Assembly: GCA_958295605.1 (NCBI GenBank)
Contig: OY282500.1
Coordinates: 37,152,278-37,216,277, forward strand
Direction of reading: 5' to 3'
DNA from: Ajuga chamaepitys
Lineage: Eukaryota > Streptophyta > Magnoliopsida > Lamiales > Lamiaceae
DNA: 64,000 nt
Below, one piece after another: positions 35,331 to 46,439 of the stretch; the stretch's first letter is position 1, and every line of letters starts with the position of its first letter. The notes under the pieces were generated by a model. That model did not search any database, was not told the origin of the DNA, and was given only the letters and a program-made list of their open reading frames with translations. Both the position numbers and the translations under genes were made by a program.

Positions 35331-35599
35331 TCTTCAAGGTTGAATGACTTTTCTGAGCCGGCTGGTGAATTTATTTTTGTAGGACAAAATTTTGTCAGAA
35401 TTTTCTTCATCTCTTCAGGTGATTTAGCTGCAGCCAGGAGTGCTGCAAGTTGAGATTTGTGTGCTAAAAATTCGGTTTGTTCTTTGGATTGAAACGGGAC
35501 TTGTGGTAATCCAGGGTGTTTTATGACCCAAGCTTCAACACTTTGTGGAAGGACACTTTTTACAATGTTACATTTGTCCCACTATTTGATTTTGTATTT

Positions 35600-36260
35600 T
35601 TCTCATAATAACTGGATTTTAGTGTTCTGAAACGTCAAGAAATCATGCCATAATGGCATACAGAACTGTGCAGAAATTTGTAAATGGAGAGAATCTCCTT
35701 TCTTCAGGGGATGGTTTATATTTAGATTTAAATATTTGGAAGGATTTCAAAACAATGTGTTTTTTAATTTCTGGCTGAGAACCGAAGGTGTCCCACTAGT
35801 GTCCGCGCCATGAAGGATAATTGGATATATTTGTTTCTCTGGAGTCAAAATGGAATTGTCATGTGTGCTGGTTCTTTGGATTTTGAATAAGGAAAGAGTT
35901 GTAACAGGCTTGATGGTAATCCCAGTAATTGAAAGTGGTTGTATTAAAAGGAAAGGATTTAAACTATTTAGGAAAAGCCATTGGGTCGGTAAGGTTTCCA
36001 TACCAATCGGCTGGTGCAATAAAGGTATGGATTTTGCAGGTGGAAAAAGATGGTTCAATATGACTTTGTTGGAGGTATTTGTGAGTAAATGTGGCGGATC
36101 TAGTTCCTTCAAAGATAGCTTGATAAAAAAAGTGGAGTTTTTTGTTGTATTTCCCATGATTTCTAGAACCATCTCGTACCAAAATACTTCTGGATGGAAG
36201 GGATCATTATGTAGAAACCCTATTTCAAGTGTGACAATATATTGGTAGTTGAATTTTATA
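35600..36260 (-). pseudogene. Caulimovirid second-ORF remnant
   Basis: A minus-strand frame of 141 codons (36172-35747), open on either side apart from a stop near 36240 and one at 35747. It is Pro/Leu/Thr-rich, with no domain I recognise. Its position between RNase H and the promoter corresponds to the function-unknown ORF2 of florendovirus-like genomes. Uncertain. Confidence 0.45.
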
Positions 36261-36599
36261 AAGTAGTCTGATCAAACTTCAGAAAATTGGTTTAATGGGG
36301 TTTGGGAGTGGATTCTAGTTTTGAAAAGGATTTGAATGAAGTTGAGGTTGAAGTTACGGATGTGTCTGGCTTTGAAGGTAACAGTATGACTGGTTTAGTA
36401 GGTAATAAGGTTTTGGTGGTTCGGAAAATGATGATTCAGACGTATCAAGGGTTTGGGAAAATACATTTGAATTTCAGGGGAGGATTTTAAGAGGGCTGAT
36501 AAGAGATTTTGGGTTGCAAGGTTTGTAAAATCTGGGATTTGGAGTTTAGTTTGAGCTATTTTTTCTTTTATAACAGCTTCACACCAAGAGTCTGGCTTT

Positions 36600-37300
36600 T
36601 TTATTTTTAAGGGTGTTTAGTCTTTGTATCTGTAGTTTTTGTAACTAGAACAACAACTTTGCCTTTGTCAATTTTCGGCGGCATCCTTGCACCTGTTTTG
36701 AAGAAACTCTCTTGTAAGGAAATCTGAGACATAATTTGCATCTCCTTTGATAAATTCAATATCAAAATTAAAAATACTTAAAATAGCTTGCCATTTGGCA
36801 AAAAATTATTTTGATGCAAGATTATAAACATCTTTGTATAAAACTTCTTTGGCACTTTTGCAATCTATGCATAGTAAAAAACTTTGATTAAGTAAATCAT
36901 TTTGAAATTTTTGTATGCATAAAACAATGCTCAAGATCTCGTTTTTTATAGTGGAATATTTCCTTTGAGTGACATTCCAATGAGCGGAAGTAAATTGTAC
37001 AATCAACTCTTTATGGTCTTGTTTTTGCTTAAGGATGCCTCCATAACCAATGTCAGAGGCGTCTGTTTCAACAATCTTTTGAAGGTGAGGATCAACAAGA
37101 TGTAGACAAGGAATCTCTAGGACTTGTTTCTTTATTTATTGGATGATAGAAGTATGGGTATTGGTCCAGGGAGAAGGGTTGTTCTTAAACCTCTCATGTA
37201 AGGATTTTGCAAGTCGATTGATGTTAGAATAAAAATCAAGAATGTAATTTAAACAACCTAGAAATCTTTGAAGTTGTTTCCCTACCTCTTCAGATTCCCT
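36600..37300 (-). pseudogene. Caulimovirid RT end and RNase H remnant
   Basis: The minus strand reads LQRFLGCLNYILDFY (RT thumb region), ETDASDIGYGG (first RNase H Asp), FTSAHWNVTQRKYSTIKNE (RNase H Glu helix) and IDCKSAKEVL (third acidic residue). This is the caulimovirid RNase H order. A stop interrupts before 36806 and another upstream near 37137. The RT catalytic core is lost at the junction with the LINE at about 37300. Confidence 0.8.
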
Positions 37301-40300
37301 CTTTTTTGCTTTGGTTCTTTCAGACCAATCTCCGGATGACTCTAATATCCCTTTCGATTCTGCTGAGGGTCGGCAGTCTCACACTGCGGAGGAATCGGAC
37401 AATCTTTCGCCAAACCCTCTTGCTCAATTACCACCACTACCCCAGGGGCGTTTGCGTGCACGTTTGAAATCCTCTATGCCTACTAGACATTCGAATCAAC
37501 TACAACAGAAGTCATCTTCTGAATCTTATGTGCCAGATTATACCTCAGACTCTCCTCTTCCGCAACACCTCCAAGATATGGATAGGATTACCACCTCTAA
37601 TAGATTGCTTCATCTGATACTTCAGCTACTTTGATTGCTATGAACTCGGATGCTCATGGAGACTAGGCATACAGGTTTGGAGACGATGCGCCGCCTGAGC
37701 ACGGTGCCGAGTATGTTCCCCCATGAAGTGTCTTATCTGGAATGCCGGGGGGTAGGAAACTCTCATACTCATGATTCCCTTCGTGATATTTGCCAGGAAA
37801 ATTCCCTAGACTAGCTAGCTATCTTCGAGCCTAAGGTTCAGTTTACTGCTATTTCTCCTCGTTTTTCAATCTTCCTTGCGGTTATATTTTGTGGGAATGA
37901 ACTCTCGTTTAGGACTTCGCCCTAATATTTGGGTCTTTGCTAGGGCTACTTTGAATGTTGTCATCTCCATTCATTCCTCCTCTGATCAATGTTGGTTATT
38001 GATGTGGTTAAGAATTCTAATCATTACCTGTTGGGCTTTGTTCATGCTTCGAATGCGTGATGGGCCGGTGACGTTTGTAGGCCGAAATGTTACTGTTGAT
38101 GTGCCTCCCTCTTTGTGTGCTTGGGGATTTCAATGTTGTTTTTGCTTCATCTGAATATATTAGTAATGCCACCTAGCTGCTGCCTCCTGTACTGAGTATC
38201 GTGATGCTATGGATGCGACTTCTTTAATTGAGATCCCTATTGCGGGAGCCAACTTCACTTGGTGTTCCCGCCAGATCAGTAGTAGGATTCTTACCTCTAA
38301 GCTTGACCTGGTTTTTGCAGATGCATTGTTCTTCTCTCTCTGGGATTCATTTGTCGTGAATAATCTGGCCTCGCATAAATCGGACATCATCTAATTCTGC
38401 ACTTATGCAGGAATGATTCACCCTCCACTTCCCGCCCTTTCCATTTCCACCACATGTGGGCCACTCATGAGGACTTCCTTCGAGTCGTCAGACACTCATG
38501 GAAGGCCTCCTTAATTGTCCTGGATCCGATTTCGCAGGTGGTGTGTAAGTTGAAATATCTCTAGGGGTCTTTGCGGACCTGGAACAACAACACCTTCCGG
38601 AATGTTCACAATACACTCTCGGAGTCCAACACAAATTTGGCTTATCTGCAGGATGAGATCTGTGCCCAGGGCTACTTTGACAATTGTTTTTCCTAAAAGA
38701 TCAACAGTATTTTGACTCAGCAGGAGTTATTCTATAGCCAAAAGCAGAAGCTGTCTTGGCTTAAGGATAGGGACCACAATAGTTTTTTCACAACTCCATC
38801 AGGCTGCCAAAGCCCGTCCTGGCATCCATTGTATGTCGATCAACCGCACTATGACTTGTGATAATTAGCGTATTTCTGATCATTTAGTGAAGTTCTGCTT
38901 GACCCTATTCAGTGAGGCCGCAGATCAGCCTCAGTCCACGGATATCTCGCCTCAGCTTCACCACCTCTTTGCACATAAGGTTTTGGATTTGGATTTTGAA
39001 AGTCTGATTCGCCTTTCTACTACAGAGGTCTGTGATACTATTTTTGGTATGCCTCCAGATGGTTCTCCTAGGCCCAATGGGTTCGGTGGGATTTTCTTTC
39101 GCTCCTGCTGGGATATTATTTAGACTGACATCTTCTCCACTGTCCGTTACTTCTTTCAGATGAGATTCTTACCCATGGCCTGAATTTCAACTTTGTGGTC
39201 TTCATTCCTAAAGAGGAGGGTGTGGTCTTCATTCTTAAGGTGTTGTCCACTCTTTTGGGCATGATTATCCACAATTATATCCCACATTTCCAGTACGGGT
39301 TCATTCTTGGCCGCCGGATTCATACCTGCATTGCCCTTACCCCTGAGAATGTGAATTGTCTTGACAGGGAGCCTTCCATAGGTAATATGGCTTTGAAGAT
39401 TGATATTTGCAAGGCTTTTGACACAGTCCATTGGTATTATTTGATTACTGTATTGTTGATGTGTTTTCATGATCACTTCTTTCTTCTTATTCGTACTATT
39501 CTTCATTAGGCCAAGCTTTCTATTTTGGGGAATGGTACACCACAGGGTTATTTTTCTTGCTCTCGGGGTGCTCATCAGGGTAACCCCCTTTCACCTATTC
39601 TCTTTTGCATTGTCGAGACGTTCTTGGTCGCTTGCTTGATCACATAGTTTCCATTGGTTGACTCAGTGTTCTTTCTGCGCGGCTTCTGCTATCCTACTTA
39701 TCTGTCATATGCTGATGACATCATCATGCTTTTCTGTTCAGCCACTTCGCGTAATATCCATACGATTAAGGAGATCTTACACCTCTATGTGTCCCTTTCG
39801 GGACTACAGTTCAATATAGCCAAGTCGAAGGTTTTCTTAGGTAGGTATGTGAAGAGGTGGCCAAATATTTGGTTTGTTGGGAGCTTGGTGTCATGGTGGG
39901 ATCTTTCCCATGATGTACCTCGGTGCTCCTAAAGTAGAATAATTCAGAGAGGCTACAGACAATGTTTTATCGAAGTTCACTAGGTAGGTGGGCGCGTCTC
40001 TCTCCCTTGCCGGTAGGGCCTGTGTGGTGGAGTTTGTCATCACCAGCTTACTGGTTCATATCACGGTGACCTACAGGTGGCCGGCCATGTTACTCAAGAA
40101 GATGGAGTGTGATGCATAATTTTGTCTGGACTGGGGATATTAATAAGTAGGGATACTTTAATATTTCGTGGAAGAAGGTTTGTTCTTCGAAGGCCGAGGG
40201 AGGTTTGTGTCTTCGTTCGATTCGTCATGCTAATGAGGCTTTTATGCTTCGTTTCGCCTAGGAGGTTCTCGCATCCTCCTTCTCGGACATGGTCTTCTTA

Positions 40301-40548
40301 CGGACTCGCTTGTTCTTTCAAGACAAAAGTATTCGATCTTCTTATTTCTCTTCTTCTATTTTGGGTGGAATTCATCCATTGCAGCCCAATTACACCACGG
40401 GGCTTAGTGGATTGTTGGACCTCATTCCATCATTCGATTCTGGCTGGACAATTGGCTCGGTTATATTATTGTTGATCGTATTCATATGCCTCCGGCCATT
40501 TGTCAGCATTTCCCCATCTTATTTTGGACCTCTATGTGGATGACATTG
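37300..40548 (+). mobile_element. LINE (L1-type) retrotransposon, both ends truncated
   Basis: The tail of an ORF1-like frame (37311-37636) is followed by ORF2 starting at ATG 37723 (CLIWNA motif of the APE endonuclease). Then come GDFNVVFAS (about 38130), FTWCSRQ..LDLVFAD, RT pieces LKIDICKAFDTVHW (about 39395), AHQGNPLSPILF (about 39570) and YADDIIMLF (39705). C-terminal pieces run up to 40548, where a copia LTR begins. There is no poly(A) tail. Frameshifts and stops are frequent; the RT YADD box is intact. Confidence 0.85.
37723..40548 (+). pseudogene. LINE ORF2 relic: endonuclease and reverse transcriptase
   Basis: It would have nicked target DNA and primed reverse transcription there. 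Visible: an N-terminal endonuclease with Glu motif (FEPKV) and GDFN, RT with palm motif DICKAFDTVHW, the QGNPLSPILF block and YADD, then a C-terminal zf-RVT-type region (LFFQDKSIRSSYFSSS). Broken into at least eight frame segments. Confidence 0.82.
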
Positions 40549-41530
40549 TTGGAAAATTAGTTTACTAAATGGATTTTAACCCAGGTTCATACCGATTTAT
40601 ATGTGGTGTAAATTTAATTCAGGCAGAAGTAAATAGTGAATTTGAAACTACGCTTCACGAGGTTGATCATAGTTTTTGGAATTTGTTAAAATCGATTTTC
40701 GATGAGTGAGAAATTGATGGTTAATGAAACATGTTTGGAAATTAAAAAAAAAACACACATGTGTGGGTGTAGTGGTCGAGTGGGAGATAGAAGGTTATCT
40801 CACATTAAAGATGAAGTATTGATAAACCTATTTAAATGTATGTGAGTGTGGATAAGAGTTACAAGTATCATACACAAGTGGGCCATCAGTGTGAAGCCCA
40901 CACCCGCGCCCGCCCGCCCGCTTGCCTCGGCCTGGACCTAGGCGAGGGCGAGGGTGGCTTGGGCCAGGGTCAGGGCCCATTTTTAGTCCGGCTTGGCTGA
41001 ACGAAGTCCAATTTTATTACACTGAATCGGATTCGGCCCGATTTGTGACTCTTGAGATCCATATGACGGTTAAAAGGTGTCTTACACCTCAATTGATGAC
41101 ACCCCACTAACTTGCATTAGTGGGAAGCTTACAAACATTTCAGAGACACTTGAAGGAGTAGGGAGGTTACTCAATTAAGGGCACTACCCCAACTTTAATT
41201 CTCTGGAGGAGTGGAGACCTAAATATGTCTTGCATTTGGTATACACAAGCTAACAAGCACAAAAGTATTCTGCATATTCATATTCTCACAAAAAGTTCAC
41301 GTTCGTATCTGGTTCCAGCATATCTTCCACTTCGCCGGAGCTTCAATATTTAGAAGTGCTACTATCTCGAAGACATAAGCCGTTGTATCTTGGAAGTTAT
41401 CACGTTTGCACCATGAACACTAATATGTGACGTGTTTATCATGTGGTGAGAGTTCAACTCACCTCAGCTTTCTACAAGTTTCGTTAAAGTTGTAATAGAT
41501 TAGTGTTCGAGTTATTTGTTCGTTGTTGGG
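40549..41530 (+). repeat. Putative 5' LTR and leader of plus-strand copia
   Basis: TGTTGGAAAATTAG begins it, and the sequence contains a GC-rich block (cgcgcccgcccgcccgcttg, about 40902-40922) common in copia LTRs. The LTR end and primer-binding site could not be located, so the right boundary is approximate. Confidence 0.5.
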
Positions 41531-41559
41531 CCGTCATTATTTAAAAAAAATCACAAGAT

Positions 41560-42426
41560 AAACAAGCTCTTCTTGTCCAATGGCATCCAGTTCTCGTACA
41601 CCATTCCTTCTGCAACAAACGTGGACTTCAGAGTGGACTTCAAACGTTGACAACAAAAGATATTGTTCTACCTTACTACTCTGAGTCTGGCGAAATATCT
41701 TAAGGATGACACAACGGTAGTTGACGAGAACAAGACCGACGCTGAAAAACGTGGTGCGCCTTAGGCAGGGGATCAAGGTGACTCCTTGTGCTGGAACTAT
41801 GTCCTAAATGGACTTAGTGATCCACTATACAATGTGTATAGTGGTGTGAAGTCCTCCAAAGAGCTTTGGGAGTCTTTGGAGAAAAAGTACAAAATCGAGG
41901 ATGCCGGAACTAAAAGTTCATGGTGGGGAAATTCTTAGAGTTCCAAATGGTTGATTCACAAACCGTGCTGGAACAAGTCCAAGAATTTCAGTTGGTTCAG
42001 CATGAAATCGATGCGAAGGGCATGTAACTGCCGGAAGCCTTCCAAGTGGCTGCTTTGATCGAGAAGCTGCCTTTTGGTTGGAAGGACTTCAAAAACTATC
42101 TCAAGCGTAAGAGAAAGGAAATGAATCTCAAAGACTTGGTGGTCCGGTTGCGAATTGAAGAAGACAAACAAAAGTCTGGTTCGAAACCTAAGAGGTTCTC
42201 GATGGAAGCAAAAGCCAACTTGTTGGAGCAAGGCCCGTCCACCAAGAAACATAAACGACACCAAGACAAAAAGGGTAAACAAAATAGCAAAGTTCAAAAG
42301 TTTACCGAGAATTGCTTCAACTGTGGCAAGCCAAACCACATGGCTAAGGACTGGCGAGTGCCAAAGAACAAAGGCAAGGGAAAGCAGTCGAGTACTAGCA
42401 TGGTGGAACATGACAACGAGAGTTGA
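41560..42426 (+). pseudogene. Copia gag (UBN2-type) relic
   Basis: Begins near ATG 41580 (ASSSRTPF). In shifted frames it reads LWESLEKKYK and, from 42046, AALIEKLPFGWKDFKNYLKR with a basic stretch. The zinc knuckle CFNCGKPNHMAKDW (about 42315-42355) has Trp in place of the last Cys. Ends at 42426. Confidence 0.85.
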
Positions 42427-43522
42427 GAGCTAACCGACATGGATATTTCGGTGGTGTTTGAAGCTAATTTAGTTGATAACCCACGAGAGTGGTACGTTGA
42501 TACCGGAGCTACTCGTCATGTCTGTTCTGAAGAGGATGCGATCTCAACTTATGCCCTAGCCATGGGAAGGAAACTTCATATGGAAAATTCTGCTTCTTCT
42601 GTGATTGCAGGTGTTGGTCGCGTGGTGCTAAACCTGACTTCTGGAAAGGAGCTCATGCTGAAGAATGTGTGCTGTTTGTCCTGGACATCCGAAAGAACTT
42701 GGTTTCGGGCTCGTTGCTAGTCTCTCATGGGGTTTTTCTAGTATTTGAGTTTGAAAATTTATTTTGAGCAAGTATGAGCAAGTAGGGGCTATATAGATAA
42801 AAGACTATTCAAAATGAATGCAATGTTTATATGCTGTACCGGGAAAGTTGGCAATAAAAATGAGTCATGTTCTGTATATATGCTTGAGTGCTCTGATTTA
42901 TGGCATGTTATATTGTGACATGTTAATCTAAATGCTATAAAACGATTGGTTAACTTTGATTTGTTTATAATAACAAAAATCAAAACACAAAAGACATGTG
43001 AAATTTGTGTTGAAGCCAAAATGACTAAGTTGCCTTTCCATTCAGTGGAAAGAAATACTACCTTTGCTCTAGAGTTGATACAGACGGATGTATGTGACTT
43101 AAAACTTGTGCAAACTAAAGGAAGTAAAAAGCATTTTATAACATTTATTAACGACTGCACAAGATTTTGATATGTATATCTTTTGAGAAGCAAAGATGAA
43201 GCAATCGAAGCTTTCAAGATGTACAAAAATGAAGTTGAAAATCAACTCAATAGCCGGATTAAAATAATTCAGAGTGATAGAGGTGATGAATATGTATCAC
43301 CCTTTAAACAGTTGAGTTCTGAGTGGGGTATGATTCATCAAACTACGGCACCTTACTAACCTCAATCAAATGGCATTGCGGAACATAAAAACCGAACTTT
43401 GAAAGAAATGATGAATGCAATGTTGATTAGTTCAGGGTTACCTCAAAATATGTGGGGTGAAGCTGTTTTGACAGCCAACCATATATTAAACAAGGTACCA
43501 CACAAAGGTAAAGATCTAACTA
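42427..43522 (+). pseudogene. Copia protease and integrase relic
   Basis: Protease motif WYVDTGATRHVC (about 42490), then GAG-pre-integrase (HVNLNAIKRLV and TCEICVEAKMTKLPF). Integrase core has TDVCD (first Asp), QSDRGDEY (second Asp) and NGIAEHKNRTLKE (Glu), all three acidic residues present. In-frame stops at about 43168 and 43358 break it. It ends after LNKVPHKGKDLT. Confidence 0.85.
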
Positions 43523-45960
43523 AAATCTTACATGAATATGTCATCATCGTTAGATCCATTCTCACTGAAGTCATCCCTCTATTTACTTTTGAATCAATTT
43601 TTTGTTCCTCCATGTTCTTGCTTCAACGTTGGACAATTCAATTTATAGTGGCCAGTTTCCTTGCATCGTCCACATCTCTGTTTCTTTCCCTCTTCAGCCT
43701 TTTTCTCTACTTGAGACCCTTTTGTCCTTACAATTTCCAGATCTCTTATATTGTTAGGGTAATTTTCATCCCTACGAGAACATTTTATGTCGTTTTCTTC
43801 CGGCACTGCTGTATTGTTTTCGTTTTCTAAGAGGGTTGGGATCGCATATTCAAATAGTGCCATGATGCGGTTGTAGCTTTCCTAACACGTTGATGCAACG
43901 TGGCATAACTGATGTGCCTTAGAAAGCAATGAGCCATACCTGTGATAATTCGTTTTGGCAAGATCCGCCGAATTGGTTTTTGGATTCTCGAATATTGTTG
44001 TTTTTTACCATGTTGACCTTAACATTACCATCGGTATTTCTTCTAAGTTGGCAGCCTTCATCACGCAAAAGATGGGCCTACACGACCACCATACCAACTC
44101 GAACCTTCCACAGAAACACGAGAGACTGTTGTTTGTCTCACATACTGACACAATAGTCTTTGTTTCTAATTTCTCTCCAAATTTTTTCGACACAAATACC
44201 CTATAACCATCATGTACTGTCATTCTGCTAAAGCTGTACCTTGAGTCCTTTTGTATCTCTTCGTGTACCTTACAGATGGAGAGAAATTACAACTAACAAA
44301 TAAAGTGTAATGGGATTGTACCAATTATAAATGAATTAAATAAAATAACATTTACCTTAAGGAAGACAAACTGGGGGTAAAACGAGGCAGCACTTCTTTC
44401 AAGCGACTTCAAATGCGTAGCAATTTTTCAGATTGGTAGTTCTTGAAGTCGTTGAGGTTTACAGTCTCACTTAGTCTACTCAGTGCACTACAGTACTGAC
44501 GCACAAATGTGTATAAAACTGAGATCATAATTAAGAAACCAATTCATGTAAGAATTTGTACTCTCACAGCGCTGGTTTGTAGTCATGCCTCCAAAAAATA
44601 CATCCTTACAGAATGCCTCTGCCCACTTCTCCTTTTTGTCATACAAATCATCCAACCATTCTTTATTTACTCCTGGGTACTCATGCCGGAACATCGTCCA
44701 ACATTTCTCGAAGGACCCCTCCCATTGATGGTGTAACATGCACCATCTAAATTCAGATAAAAAAGTAGGGCCGTGTGAGACAACCCTTGCATTTCGCATC
44801 AGATGCCAAGAACAAAGTCTATGCCTCGATTAAGGCATGACAGACTTCAATCCAGACACGATAGCCCGATCCCCATCTGATATAACAGATATCGGTTGTT
44901 TTTCTTTCATCCATGCCAAAAGCTTTCAAAGCACCACACATACATACTAATACTTTCATCTGAGACAGAAGCAGAACCAAAAATGACAGTGCTCCGATGA
45001 TTGTTAATTCCAACAAATTCAACTAAAGGCATCTTGCAGGCATTTGTTTTATATGTTACATCAACTACTAAGATATCACCGAAATTACCGTAATCTAGAA
45101 TCGATCTAGAATCTGCCCAGAAAAGTTGGTTAAGTCGGACCTCTGTATCAACCCCTATACTTGCATTATAAACCCATATCCTTCTCTGCCAGAGCATTAA
45201 CATATGCAATAGTTGCTTCTGCATCGGTGCTCAACCTTCGAGACCGCTCATTATCAGTGCTTATGAAATTGTATAGGTCTTTCGATGTGAATCTCACATT
45301 CTGATATCCACCTAAAGTTGTACCCATGAAATCCATAATCTGGCAAGTATTAATCTCCACCTCTTTCATCGTTCTAATCTTCATAGCTTGTCCAGTGGTA
45401 ATGTTTCTATTACTACGGAAAAAACATAAATGATTTGGCAACGCGGCCGGGTGATTATGTTCCGTCTTAAATGTGGTGACCTGGTATCCATCTTCGTTCT
45501 CTCTCAGTCAGACGATCATGGATGCTTTACAATAACATCTAGTAACCGAACACAGTTCTCTTTTCCGGTCACTTCTATTTAATTTTTTTTCTGATCGGCT
45601 TCCTTCTCTACTACAGACCCTCCTCCATATTTTGATTACTGTATTTGAGGAATCACGTTCCTGGTTGTCACGGCGGAACCCGAAGCCCATTCTTCTGGAA
45701 TAGAACTTGTAAAATGCTTCATCTGCAGTAATGTTTTGAAGAAATTTTCCAATTACATCTTCGAGTTTCCATAATGCCATGTCTCTTGTAAAGATGTCAC
45801 TATTCTCGTTACAATTTATAAATAGACTCATCAAATACTCTCGAACTGACTTATAGACGTTAATACCATGAGAAACGTCATCTTTGTATGAGTTCTCGTC
45901 AGTAGCTTAATAGTGTGATTGCTGATTGTCAATAAACAAATCGTCTAAAAAAAATCCATT
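43523..45960 (-). pseudogene. MULE transposase relic, FAR1/MURA type
   Basis: Minus-strand order: FAR1-type DNA-binding domain (DEAFYKFYSRRMGFGFRR and VCSREGSR, 45834-45508), a linker (SKDLYNFI), MULE DDE domain with ILVVDVTYKTNACKMPLVEF (first Asp), ISDGDRAI-like second Asp near 44870 and NQRCESTNSY (Glu, about 44550). A SWIM zinc-binding segment follows (CFCGRFELVWWSCRPIF, with Pro where the His is expected). Last comes a C-terminal knuckle CGRCKETGHYKLNC (about 43650). At least five frames and several stops make it a pseudogene. Such proteins excise and reinsert Mutator-like elements; related FAR1/FHY3 proteins are domesticated transcription factors. The left flank cuts directly into a copia integrase, with no terminal repeat visible. 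Confidence 0.88.
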
Positions 45961-46439
45961 TCAGAGGACGTAGCTCGATCGTAAAGTTTAAGAATTATTT
46001 GCTCTATTGAAAAAACTGGAATCCAACATTTCTGTTGATGTAAGACCCCATTCCAGTTTATTTATATGTAGTCTCCTTTTGAATTAATTATTACTCATGC
46101 ATAATTTGAATTTAAAAACAATAACAATCTCCTCAATTGGTTGTTTAATAGGCAGATTTTAATGTAACTCTACTTTTTATGAGCCTAATTAATTACATTA
46201 ACAAGATGATATAAATGTCTCAATGGAACATTAAATGTTGCCCTATCCCCCAATTCCAGATACTTGGTCACATGCACAATAAATTAGCTACACCAATTTA
46301 AGAAAATCAAATTACCAACAAAAATTTAGCCGTTGTTGGGGGCTGAATTAACGAAAGGCACAACTACACCTTTCGACTCTGGTGATATTAAGAAACTTTA
46401 CGGGAAAAAAAGAATACTGTCCGAATGAGTCAACCTAAA
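45961..46439. other. Gap between MULE transposase and satellite
   Basis: AT-rich, no frame. Probably promoter or subterminal region of the transposase gene; no motif can be assigned. Confidence 0.4.

Larger units (their letters stand above)
34600..37300 (-). mobile_element. Endogenous pararetrovirus (Caulimoviridae) fragment
   Basis: Minus-strand order: the end of a reverse transcriptase and an RNase H of caulimovirid type (about 37300-36600), a second long frame (about 36250-35600), then a non-coding region with TATA box and AATAAA (35330-34940). This is the 3' part of a viral genome plus its intergenic promoter. Movement protein, coat protein and the RT core are absent, and stops interrupt the frames. 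The layout (RT-RH followed by a second ORF) recalls florendoviruses, but genus assignment is inference. The copy cannot encode a virus. Confidence 0.75.
40549..43522 (+). mobile_element. Truncated Ty1/copia element, plus strand
   Basis: Starts at TGTTGGAAAATTAG (copia-type LTR start) and runs through LTR/leader, gag, protease and integrase. It stops within the integrase C-terminal part at about 43522, where MULE-derived sequence begins. RT, RNase H and 3' LTR are missing. It overrides the LINE on its left. Confidence 0.75.

Noticed and set aside
35850..36248. 132-codon plus-strand ORF
   Set aside because: Antisense to the caulimovirid second frame; no domain of its own.
43594..43830. Plus-strand ORF reading out of copia integrase into 43830
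   Set aside because: Copia similarity ends at about 43522; beyond this it is antisense to the MULE C-terminal knuckle.
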